A stretch of 64,000 bases of DNA from Phanerodontia chrysosporium (Eukaryota; Basidiomycota; Agaricomycetes; Polyporales; Phanerochaetaceae). Positions 50,201 to 60,181 of this stretch are shown here, piece after piece. The stretch is from the NCBI GenBank assembly GCA_001910725.1, contig MJGA01000014.1, positions 558,001 to 622,000 of the forward strand, given 5' to 3'. A program made the translations under genes and the position numbers. How positions within the stretch are numbered: position 1 is the first letter of the stretch; every line of letters begins with the position of its first letter. Under the pieces are notes generated by a model. That model was not told where the DNA came from. It searched no databases and worked only from the letters and a program-made list of their open reading frames with translations.

Positions 50201-51128
50201 AATTTGGTATACCCAGCTTCGATCCCGCGGGAAGTCCCAGAGGACCATGAAGAGTATTGGGAACGTGAACGCAGGGGCAATCTGCGCCAGATTAACGATG
50301 AAGGGGCAAGACAAAGAACAGACGTACTCCATAGTGAAATATCTTGTCCGCCAGAGTGATGGGCTTTGGCACGAAGACACAGGAGAGTAACCAGTTGAGG
50401 ATGTAGAACCCAGAAGACCATAGTGCGAGGTTCTATGGAACAGTCACGCTCGGCTCGGCACAGAGGCCTGATGAGCACGCACCTTGCGCATGAACCATGT
50501 CTCTCTCCTGTACTGCTGCTCCGATTTCTCGTCGATGAACTCCATGACGAAAAAGTTTTTAATTGCTGCCCATACTCTATACCGAATTATGGCGCACATC
50601 GTACTGTTGCGTCCGTCGTCATGGGACATGACCACACTGTCGGTGTCCCCACCGGAGGGATGTCCCTGCTGGCGCTGCACTGCGCTCGCCACCATGTCCC
50701 GAGTGCAAGCTCGATGCCCGCATGTCCTCGTCCCACTCGCGGTCCACCACCACCTCGTCAATCTCCTCCGCTGCCTCCAGTCGTTTCCATTCCGCATGCT
50801 GCAGGGTATGCCCCGCGGACGACGCGCGCTCGCGCTCGCTCTCGCCATCAAGGTCCACTGACGACGCAGAGGGCGCGGTACCCGCGCCGAACTTGTGCAG
50901 GAGCCGCTCCCACTGGAGCCTGAGCGTGCGGGCGGTGGATTCCTGGAAGCGGGTGCGGGGCTTGCGTCGGGAGGAGGACCTGCTCGTCGGCGAGAACTGG
51001 ACTGCGGGCGCCGGGAGGACGGCGTCGGCGTGGTTGACATCGATCTTGTCGACGTGTGGTTTGGAGGGAGTGGAACGGCCGTCGTACGTCAGCGACGTCC
51101 GGGTTGAATAGTGCGGGGCCGCAGTCAT
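47241..51128 (-). CDS. Multi-pass membrane hybrid histidine kinase 1
   Basis: Two-component sensor. A cytosolic N-terminus of about 170 residues starts MTAAPHYSTRTSLTYDG. It is followed by about five or six predicted membrane segments (for example FYILNWLLSCVFV, PAFTFPILFMVLW, VLTISTWMWGVFQILVMYLC and TIALFGLGLQRFPALV). The HisKA H-box is SYVFHEVRVPLN (phospho-acceptor His), followed by FNRMDSGRFE, GDETRLRQIVTNLA (N-box), the FNQTEMGRQQ segment and the G2 box GKGTGLGLALVRQ. The receiver has VLVVDDDPLTRRLM (acidic pair), VFLDNQMP (phospho-acceptor Asp), GVTGNA (Thr) and LTKPVYEKSL (Lys). An insert of about 30 residues precedes the phospho-acceptor strand. Two bases appear missing near 50690-50720, and one near 48235. 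Paralogue of the gene at 53269, head to head with it. Confidence 0.88.
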
Positions 51129-53268
51129 GGGCCGGTCGCGAAGGTGCTGGCCGCGAGTGGCGTCTTAGTGCCGCACGCAGGGTAGTGTGTTCGTCTGTCT
51201 GGAATGTCCGGCGTGGTGTCGTAAGTCGTCAGGGAACAGTATCCGGTCGGTGTCGGCGGGGGTACGGAGGCCAGCCTTGAGCGGCAGTGTCGTGCACCGC
51301 TGGTCTGTCGTTGCGGGCGTCGTGAGGAGAGAGCAGTGCTCGAAGTCGAGCGCGACGCTGATCGTCGGTGAGAAGAGACTGTAAAAGATGCAGAGCCGCG
51401 GGAGGTGGGAGCAGCTGTGCCTGCAGAGCCGCACGGGGAAAATCGAGGGAAAGCGCCTTGCACTCACAGCGAGCCGTCGCTGCCTCGGCCTCTGCGGATA
51501 TCGAATTTTCCGGCGCCCCGGAGTTGTTCCACTCCACACTTGTCACACATCCCGCATTCTCATTCCCACAGGTTTGCCAATTGCCAAGCTCTACAAAGCC
51601 AGTAAGAGTCTTGGGCTGGTACAGTAATGTGACTTGAATTGAATACCGCCTAACGAGAACATCTCCCTTTGGGATTTCAATCGCTGCTTGCATCCAAGCC
51701 ACAATTCCAGCGTCCTCCGCGACGACATTGTGACAGGCACAACCAGATCGTGACGTCAAGCTCGGATGCATATCGAGATCCGCCTTCCGAGGCGGCATAA
51801 CGGGCAGAAAGAGGCACAGCTCAGAGGACACTCTATAATTTCGAGAGAAATGCCAAGGATTTTACATTCATTATCCCAGGCACCGACAGGCCTTGGACCA
51901 CCTCGATCAGCGTTAGTATTCGCTGGCAGGATGAAATACCTATCTTGATAACGTACAACTCTATTTCCGAGAAACCTGTAGTGGGAGAGTAGTACAAGAG
52001 CCGACAGCTTGAGCGCAATGTGAGCGCAATGCCAGGCGAGAGAACAAGATATTTTTGCTGCTCACTGATTTTTCTGGTTTCCCTGCAACGAAAGGCCCGA
52101 AAGAAATCAATTGTACACGATCGAGGTTCGTTCTCCAGTTTTCTTACAACTTACTGCGGCTATTAAACGTGTTAAACATGCTATGTGGTCCTTTCAAGTA
52201 ACTCTCACTTCGAGGAAAATGCTACTTCAGATGCATGGAAAGAATCTACGGTACTTGATACTGCGGGCGTTCATGGTGAGCTCTCGAAGGTAACGAATAT
52301 ACCTCGCCAAGAAGTTGTCATTACTCTCTTGAGCCGTGTTGTATATACTTATACATACAGATCGTGCTTCAAGAAAGGCAAAAATAACGCGTGCGGTACC
52401 TTGAATGCGTAGTGATAGCTGAGGGTAGTAGGATTGTGGTAACTTGGGCTTATCCGTAACGAGCGTCTATATCCGGAGGCGGATCACCGACACCTGGCCG
52501 ACGGACTCGAAAGCTGCGCGCGCTGCACTAACACATTTGTAATTTCTTTCTTTCCTTCTGCCATGACCTCACAAGCTGTGCTCGCCTTCGTGCTCGATGG
52601 CTTTTGTGCGCGCCGCCTACACCTGAAACGGTCCCGACTGTTCTTCACCAACGCCAGCCGGCCGCGGGTGTCGCCATATCCGCCGTCCACCTCGGAGGTT
52701 GTGACGACGACGATCCTTCTATAGGTGGTAATCTCGTGCATGGTGTACATCGCTTTGCAAATCGTAAGTCCAGACATATCGATGAGGCGCGTCCTCACCG
52801 CATACACGAGTCAGGATAGCTTAAATGCTGCCGACGAGTCGCATCCTTTTGGGGAGCCTTCTAAACCCGATGTTTTGACGACCGCATAGACGCGCCGCAC
52901 CGTCGTGGTGAGACCTATGACGACGACGCAGAAGAGTTTATGGCGCGTCAGATGCTTTTTGGACGCAGACAGAGTCGGTAAAGAGCAAAGATGTCGGAGC
53001 GGAAGGACTCTGCGACGGACGAGAGTGCGGGGAAACATTGGCGCCTGGGGTAAGTATCCCATCAAAAGTATACGAGACTGTCCAGACCCCGCGTGGGCAT
53101 CACCGAATTCACTGCTCCTTCGTCCCAACGTTCACGCCCCTCGCCGTCCTGGACGACGAACACGACGAGCACCCACCGCGACGGCCGCCGCGCCCCGCTA
53201 CCGTCCCCCTGCACCCCGCCGCCGCACGCAAGCACGCCCGCTGCCGGTGTCAGTGACCGCCGAGCTTT
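51129..53268. other. Divergent region between the two histidine kinases
   Basis: About 2.1 kb between two start codons that face away from each other; it should hold both promoters. A minus-strand open frame at 51229-51831 has no recognisable domain and may be leader sequence of kinase 1. Nothing else could be supported. Confidence 0.5.
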
Positions 53269-56200
53269 ATGCCGTTCAGATCCCGCACGTCCCTCGCCAG
53301 TTCGTCGACCAAGCAGGAGCACGAGCGGCCGCCCTCTGTCCTCAGCGTCGAGAATTCGAACACGATTGCCCTCACGCCGATGTCCCGCAGTCCCTGCGAC
53401 AAGGGCCTCCCCACGCCCGTGACGCAGCGCGCCTCCACCTCCTTTGCGTCGCGGCGGCGGAAGAAGGCCCGGATTGAGGACGCTGCCCGCGGCGGCCGCT
53501 TCCGCGTGCACTGGGACCGCTTCCTCCGCAAGATCGGCTCTGGCACCGCGCCCTCCTCGTCCTCCGCCTTTGACGATAGCAATGGCGAGGGCAGCACCTC
53601 GCACCGTGCCAAAGCTCCGCCGCAGGACGAGGAGGACATCCCCCTCGATGAAGTCGTCGTCGATCGCGAGTGGGCCGACGACGTCAAGACGTGCAGCACG
53701 ACAAATTCAGAGCAGGGACAGAGCCCCGAGAAGAGCGGCGGCAGCGGTCAGCTCGGCGGCACGAACACCGACCGAGACAGCGTAGCCGTTCGTGCGGATG
53801 GCTTTTGGGGATCATGTTTGCCCCTCATATGGCTGAGATGGCGGCTCTGGCCCTTTCTCCTCGGCTTCTTCTGTACCCGTTTCCTCGATGAACGCTCTGA
53901 GGACCACTACAACAAGGAGAATTGGTTCCTTCGCAAGGTGCGCCGCATACACTCCGGATTGTCTCGCATATGTTCTCACTCCAGTTCCTAGAACCTGGCG
54001 GTGTGGTCTGCCCTGTTCTACATCCTCAACTGGGTGTTGGCGACGGCGTTTGAACCAAGACCCATACCGCTCGCCGACATCATCTATTACTATGCATTGA
54101 TGCCCATACTCACGTTTCCGCTCATCATCATGGTCATATTTGACTGGCCTCGCGACCGACCGATCCTCTACCAAATATTCCTCTCGTGCTCGACATGGTT
54201 CTGGGGAATTTACCAGCTCATCTTCATGCGACTGTGCAACTTCTACCTCGGACCAGAGCACCCGGAATATACGACTGTCAAGGCAAGGACTTCCTAGCCA
54301 CCTTCTAGTGAGTGTCTATATATGCTCCTGTCGCGGCAGTTGCTGAGCATGTAAACGCCAGTTATACTACGGGCCTGCAGACGATCGCACTGTTCGGTCT
54401 CAAGCTCCACAGATTCCCTGCGCTGCTCGGGATGTTGGCTTTCGTCGTCGTGTAAGCCGTTCCTGCCTCTATCCGAACTGTGCCTCAACATTCACGCCCC
54501 GTAGCGCAATCGCCGTGGTCATCCCCCAAAGGCATGGGTTTTCCCGCTGTACGTCCACGACCCTGGTCTCAAATACGCTTCGTGCTGACGGACATCACAT
54601 CTCCGACAGACGTCGTCAATTTTCTCTCGTTTCAAATCTTCCTGCTGTGGGTGCATTTCATGCGTGAGAACGTCAGTGCAGCGTCTTGCATTCACATCCG
54701 GACCGGGTTGCCTATGCTGACCCTGCATTAGGCCGAACGCCGGCTCTACACCCTTCGAGACCAGCTCAAGGTCCAATACCGAGCGACCCAGAAGGCCCAG
54801 GTCAATGAGCGGAAGGCTTCTGACTCGAAGCGGCGGCTCACGTCCTACGTCTTCCACGAGGTGCGCGTACCCCTCAACACGGCGCTCCTCGCCGTGCAGA
54901 ACATGGAGGCGTCGGGCATCGTCGCCAAGTCGCAGGAGATAGAGTTCAAAGCTCTCGAGGGAAGCCTGAGCATGATGTCAAAAGTCCTAAATGACGTTCT
55001 CGATTTCAACCGGATGGACAGCGGGCGCTTTGAGAGTGTGCTCAAGCCGTACGCGTTCCACAAGGTCATGCGCTCGCTGTTCGTGCCGCTTCAGCTCGCG
55101 ACAGACGCGCGCGGCCTGCAGTTCGTCACCGAACTTGACAAGAGCATCGATGACGTCGCGCGCCGCGCGTTGTACGAGGCCATGGGGCTTTGCGACGAGG
55201 AGATAGCAAAGCGTCTCGAGCTTGATGAGGACGGTATCGTCGTCGGCGACGAGACTCGGCTCAGGCAAATCATCACGAACCTGGCGAGGTGCGTCCATGG
55301 CAAAATTCACTCAGGTCCCTCGTGATTTCCAGAGGCTGAATTACTGTTCGTAGCAACGCGTGCAAGTTCACGCCTGCAGGTGGGAAGCTGACAGTGACGA
55401 CGCGCCTGATTCGGCCGTCGCGCTTCCCGCGGACAATGACGCGCGAGTCGACGTTCAGTGTGCGCGAGGTCCCGCGCACGGCGTCGCCACAGCCGACCCC
55501 GCGGCCGGGGCCGTCCTCAGGTAGGCTCCCCGCCTCCGCGTCGCCGCCTCCTCACGCGTTCCGACCGCCTTTCGCAGTCTCGGACCCAGAGACGCCGACG
55601 TGCCGCGATGGGTACGAGGGCCACGTGCAGCTTTCGGCATCGTATCTGTCGCAGCACAACACGATCCACGCGAAGCCGCCGCCGCCGCTCGAGTGGATCG
55701 TAGTCCGTATCGAGGTCTCGGACACCGGGTGCGGCATTCGGAGGAAGGACATGGTCCAGAGCAAGCTCTTTTGTGAGTCCCGCCGTGATTGCTGACCCGA
55801 TGAAGTGACTCATGTGGCGCGCACAGCTGCGTTCAACCAGACCGAGATGGGTAGGCAACAAGGTCTGTTGGTTGCAATGGTGTCTTGCGTTCGCGGAGTC
55901 TGATGCAGGTCTTAGGTGGCAAGGGTACCGGTCTCGGTCTCGCCCTCGTCCGCCAGATCGTGAAGCTCAGCGGCGGGCGGCTAGGAGTGCAGTCCAAAGT
56001 GAACGAAGGGTCGACGTTCTGGGTGGAGCTCCGTAGGTGGCTTTCTCTTTGTTAACCTCCGTCGCCACTCACCTCTCGTTGCAGCGCTCGGGGTGGGCAT
56101 AAAAGCCCTGCCTGGTCTCAAGAATGTCGAAACGCCAGATACTGTCGGCGACAAAGACTACAGCTTGGCTGGAATCATGGCAGACGCCGGAGCGGGCCTA

Positions 56201-57293
56201 TCGTCAGGAAACCCAACGCTTGCGATCGAGGCACAGACCGGGACGCCGTATAGGACGACATCGGCCCTACATAGCATCATGGAGCAAGGTGCGTAGACTG
56301 TCCCGTATGCGCCATCCTGGCCTTTCTGACAAATGTTGTCTCTCGTAGGCGGCTTGGTCGAGATATCTGCCAAACGAGATGATACGTCTCCAGTGTTGAC
56401 ACGCACTATCGGCGATCCATCGACCGGCACGGATCCCACACCACCTGGTGCCACAGAGGAGGCCTCTCCCTCTCGGCTGAGCTGCGAGCTGCCCAACCTC
56501 CCGGCACAGACCTCCGAGCCGAGCGCACGGCCAAAATACGTGCAATTGCCGGCGCGCCAGGACTTCTCGCAAACGAGCTTCCCGAATGCGTCGCCAGGGT
56601 CGATGTCGACACTCGTGCAGCAGGGCGGGCCGGGGACGCCGAGCGGATTCGAGTACGGGCTCAAGGTGCTCGTCGTCGACGACGACCCGCTGACGCGGCG
56701 GCTCATGTCGCGCATGCTCACGCGCGTCGGCTGCAAGGTCTCGACGGCGGAGAACGGCGAGATGGCGCTCGAGATGATCCTCGGCATTGGCGGGACGCGC
56801 ACCATCGGCACGACGCCATCGTCCGAAGAGACCCCTGGCAGCGCCGGCCTCACTGGTGAGAGTGCGCTCGGCGCGCGAACGTCCTCGTCGGCACCCGACG
56901 AGCCCAAGTATGCGGTGGTCTTCCTCGATAACCAGATGCCCGTCTTGTCCGGCCTCGAGACCGTTGCGAAGCTCCGGGAGATGGGACGCAGCGATTTTGT
57001 TGTCGGTGTCACTGGTGTGTTCATACTTATATCAGTTCTGTACGAAACTTCGTACTGATTGACACTCCAGGCAACGCCCTTCTGTCTGACCAGCAAGAAT
57101 ATCTCGACGCGGGCGTGGATCAGTGAGTGTTGCGGCTTCTGAGGCACTCGTTGCGAGGCTGACGTGTATATCCAGTGTTCTCACCAAGCCTGTCTACGAG
57201 AAGAGCCTTCGTGCCATGCTCGTCATCGCCGAAGAGCGACGAAAACGCGGGACACCTCAGTCCGAAGTGCCCGACCCTGCTCCACGCTCATAA
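53269..57293 (+). CDS. Multi-pass membrane hybrid histidine kinase 2
   Basis: Paralogue of the minus-strand kinase, with the same plan. The N-terminus starts MPFRSRTSLASSSTKQE and includes a DEVVVDREW motif shared with kinase 1. Membrane segments include VWSALFYILNWVLATAF, YALMPILTFPLIIMVIF, FLSCSTWFWGIYQLIF, LLGMLAFVVVAIAVVI and FLSFQIFLLWVHF. The H-box is YVFHEVRVPLN, with GDETRLRQIITNLASNACKF, VSDTGCGI (G1), SAFNQTEMGRQQ and GTGLGLALVRQ (G2). The receiver has VLVVDDDPLTRRLM, VFLDNQMP, GVTGNALL and VLTKPVYEKSLRAML, again with a Gly/Ser/Thr insert before the Asp strand. About a dozen short introns. One base seems missing at GG 54282-54283 (VKGKDFLATF). Stop 57291-57293. Confidence 0.9.
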
Positions 57294-58905
57294 CGCCCTC
57301 GTCACGATACCTTATGCCTACGACTAATACTCCGGATCCGATCCCTCTCGCCTCTTCTCTCTCTTGCTCCTGGGCTGTAGACGTTGTTCGGTCAGATATA
57401 TTCTCCTCTCCTTATCATGTGGTTTTCTCTCTTGTGGTTCTTGGGTGCCTAATCGATCGTCAATAGTATTTCTGTAGTCTCTCGGATCTGCCTTCGCTAT
57501 ATCGCTGTCGCATCTTCGTTGTACGAGTCATAGTCCAAGCACACGCTGTCTCTGCTTCAAAGTACATTATATACGTGATACCTCTTGCACATCCTGGATC
57601 TACGCAATGTACAGTAGTCACATCGGCATCGTTTCGTGTGCGTCCGAGGCCTCCGCGCGCACTTTGTCCACTTCGTATACGTTATACCTGCCTTATACAT
57701 GTCGTGGCAGCAGCTTTCCCGGCGAACATGGGCCGGGACCGTGTGCAGCCCGAGAACAATCCGTCCCGGGCGAGTGCGTCGCCGAAATATGCATGTGTAG
57801 CCCCTCGGTTGAGGTTGGGAATACACAAACCGGCCTCTTGCTGTAAATTCATTTGGGCTAGGGACAATATTCGAAGAGGTCGTTCTTGTTGTTTCAATAT
57901 AGGCTCGGTTCTGCTAACTCAACGAAATAGCAGCTCATCGTGGTCCCGCAAGCCCAAGACCAGACCGTGGGCGTCCCGCCGCGAAATTGGTTCAGTGTCA
58001 GAGATGCCTCAGTGCATAGTTCATGTGCATGCTGTATCTGGGGCTACCAAGGACTCGAGAGGAGGCATAGAATATCACATCCCTGGATGTCGAGCTTGAT
58101 CTGCTTGGATATGTCTGGCTCTCGTCCAAGGCAGGAATAAATGCAAGGACTTATGATCGCGAGGCTTGTGCCCAACCCGACTCACTAACGGCCCCAGACC
58201 CAGTCAAACTAGGCATAGGCATACGGTCGGTCTCGATTTAGTGCATGAAGGCCATAGCAGAACCGAGTATGCCCAAGTCCTTAGTCCCTGCAACGTAAAT
58301 CGAGTAGCTGTCAGCGATCTCAGCAGAGTGTCCGCGGACACGCACCTGCAGCCGCGATCGCGGGGAGCAAGCTGCCTACTAACACGGGTAGGCAGCAAGA
58401 GTAGATACGCGGACTCGGACATCTGCATGCCCTCGTCGTCCATGATCGTGCGGTAGAAAAGGCCTTGACAGCAGACGCTGCGGTATTTCGGAGGCCGGTA
58501 GAGAGGATCTCGCGCTTGGCACGGAACCCGGGGTAATCGCACGGCGATGGCGACCGCCAGGTTGAGAATAGATGTGAGTATGTATGCTGCTTCATTACTC
58601 GCCGACAACATTGGCTGCGACAGGCAGGGCCGCTCAAATGGACGGGACAGCCTGTAATTCTTGCACCACGCCACGGGAATCCTCAAGTGTCGAGCAAGAT
58701 CGGCGATATCTCCGCCCAATGTCCCAATTACGCTAACAGGAGTGATATCCATTTGTAGAGGACATGCGCAACGCAGTGCAGGAGGGGTACTGGTTGCGTC
58801 CAGGTCGCAGCGGAAGCCGGGCAAGCTGTGCATGTGGCGAGCGCGATACACACCGGTCCAGGAGCGGTACACGCGCCTCTGCGGCGCGCGTGGGGCTTCG
58901 ACGTC
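57294..58905. other. Intergenic between kinase 2 and CaaX peptide 2
   Basis: About 1.6 kb without a supported gene. A minus-strand open frame (58204-58965) contains one hydrophobic stretch (AAYILTSILNLAVAIAV), but no family match could be made by eye. Confidence 0.5.
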
Positions 58906-58913
58906 TATATATA
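58906..58913 (+). promoter_or_regulatory. TATA box of CaaX peptide 2
   Basis: TATATATA about 75 bp before the ATG at 58984. Confidence 0.55.
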
Positions 58914-58983
58914 CGCGTCGCAAGGGCTGAAAGGACGCAGAGCCACCCACTCGCCTTGGTGTCATCTTAAGTCCCCATACACG

Positions 58984-59166
58984 ATGAACCCAGCAGAGCC
59001 GCCGACCAACGCAGCCCAGGCGACAGCGGAGCCGGTGCCCCAGCCGGAGGCGAACGCGAGCGCGCAGCCAGGGAACACGGCGGGCACGGCTGTCGATGAA
59101 GACGATGCGGAGGTGGATCTCGACATCCAGCAGGAGTCCGTGCAGTACTGCTGCATCATTGCTTAG
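58984..59166 (+). CDS. Small CaaX peptide 2, pheromone-like
   Basis: A 60-residue frame that starts MNPAEPPTNAAQATAEP and ends VQYCCIIA-stop. The body is Pro/Ala/Glu-rich and then very acidic (DEDDAEVDLD); the C-terminus is a CIIA prenylation box preceded by another Cys that could be palmitoylated. The length and box fit basidiomycete pheromone-like precursors. The absence of a coiled coil argues against a G-protein gamma subunit, which can also end in CC-aliphatic boxes. The MDxF start seen in peptide 1 is absent, so the call is less certain. It lies 1.7 kb downstream of kinase 2 on the same strand, with its own TATA box. Confidence 0.6.
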   Translation: MNPAEPPTNAAQATAEPVPQPEANASAQPGNTAGTAVDEDDAEVDLDIQQESVQYCCIIA

Positions 59167-60136
59167 GGGGCCTATCCTATCCTAGAGTGAGCCTAGCGGT
59201 TTCCCTCATCTTCGTGCACTGGCTGACGTACATGAAACATACAGTTACGACTCAGAGCTGTAGAAGTCAGCAGTCTCGCTTGTAGAGACGATTAATGCGT
59301 GGTCGAGGGGGGGAGGTCGTTCCGGGTCGTATCGGGAGCTAATTTTATTGTATTTCTGGTGACGAGGGAACCGTGTAATGGCACTGGAATTGGATGCAAA
59401 CCGAGGGCCATCAGGATGCACTATACCTAGACCCCGACTGTGCACACTTCAATCCCGGCTTTCGCGAATCCAGGCGCCATAAATGGATGTCTTGAGCCCA
59501 TGGGTATACTTATGGAAAGTTTCATCGATACCTAGAGCCTCGCCGCAGGATATCTGACTCAAGCATGGCTTACGACTGAATGCTGAGTACCCAGATTTCG
59601 AGACCAGGGCTGGCATAGCGGCATGGCCTGATTATATGCACATATGTGCGGTCGAATACGGGGCCTGGAACGATTCTGTTCGCGAATTTTGGCAAACATG
59701 CTGCTAGTATGGCTCATCAGTATGTCGTTAAGATACTCTTTGCGAGACTAACCGGTGTCACTTGACATTCGGAGCGGAATCGTCTTTCCAAGCGTTCGAA
59801 GGCGATGCACCGGTTGCGGTATACTCTGTAAACCGGGGTCAAGCGCAGGTAGTGATACTGTCCGAGATGTGCGTGGTTCACGATCGTGGCAAGTATTCTG
59901 GGTAATTTCAGAGAGGTGATTATATTCTAGTGGTCGACGTCGCTCGCAAGCAGAACGACGACGCCAACGTCGTCTGGAACAGCGAGCGCCCATCGTCGAG
60001 CGTATTCACGTGCAGCATTCCCGTCCGGCAAATCGTTTATCGGCCGATGCATACCACCGCGTCCGCCAGATATTCTGTGTTTCCCCCACACGGACGGATG
60101 CGGCAAAGTTCCTGAGCGGCGACGCAGGACGACGAC
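59167..60136. other. Intergenic upstream of carnitine acetyltransferase
   Basis: About 970 bp, no supported coding sequence. Confidence 0.55.
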
Positions 60137-60142
60137 TATAAG
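60137..60142 (+). promoter_or_regulatory. TATA box of carnitine acetyltransferase
   Basis: TATAAG about 40 bp upstream of the ATG at 60182. Confidence 0.45.
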
Positions 60143-60181
60143 AACGTGCTAGCCCGCCTCAGCTCTCTCCTCGAACTCCCC

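Noticed and set aside
51229..51831. Minus-strand 200-codon frame between the kinases
   Set aside because: No domain or conserved motif; more likely 5' leader or promoter sequence of kinase 1.
52905..53477. Possible N-terminal extension of kinase 2
   Set aside because: The frame is Arg-rich, differs from the kinase frame, and the paralogue starts at the equivalent point of the alignment.
58204..58965. Minus-strand 253-codon frame with a hydrophobic stretch, considered as a STE3 receptor fragment
   Set aside because: It lacks the STE3 landmarks such as the PWH...AWN segment, and only one membrane segment is apparent.
58984..59166. CaaX peptide 2 as a G-protein gamma subunit
   Set aside because: CC-aliphatic ends occur in gamma subunits, but the frame has no coiled coil and is too Pro/Ala/Asp-rich.
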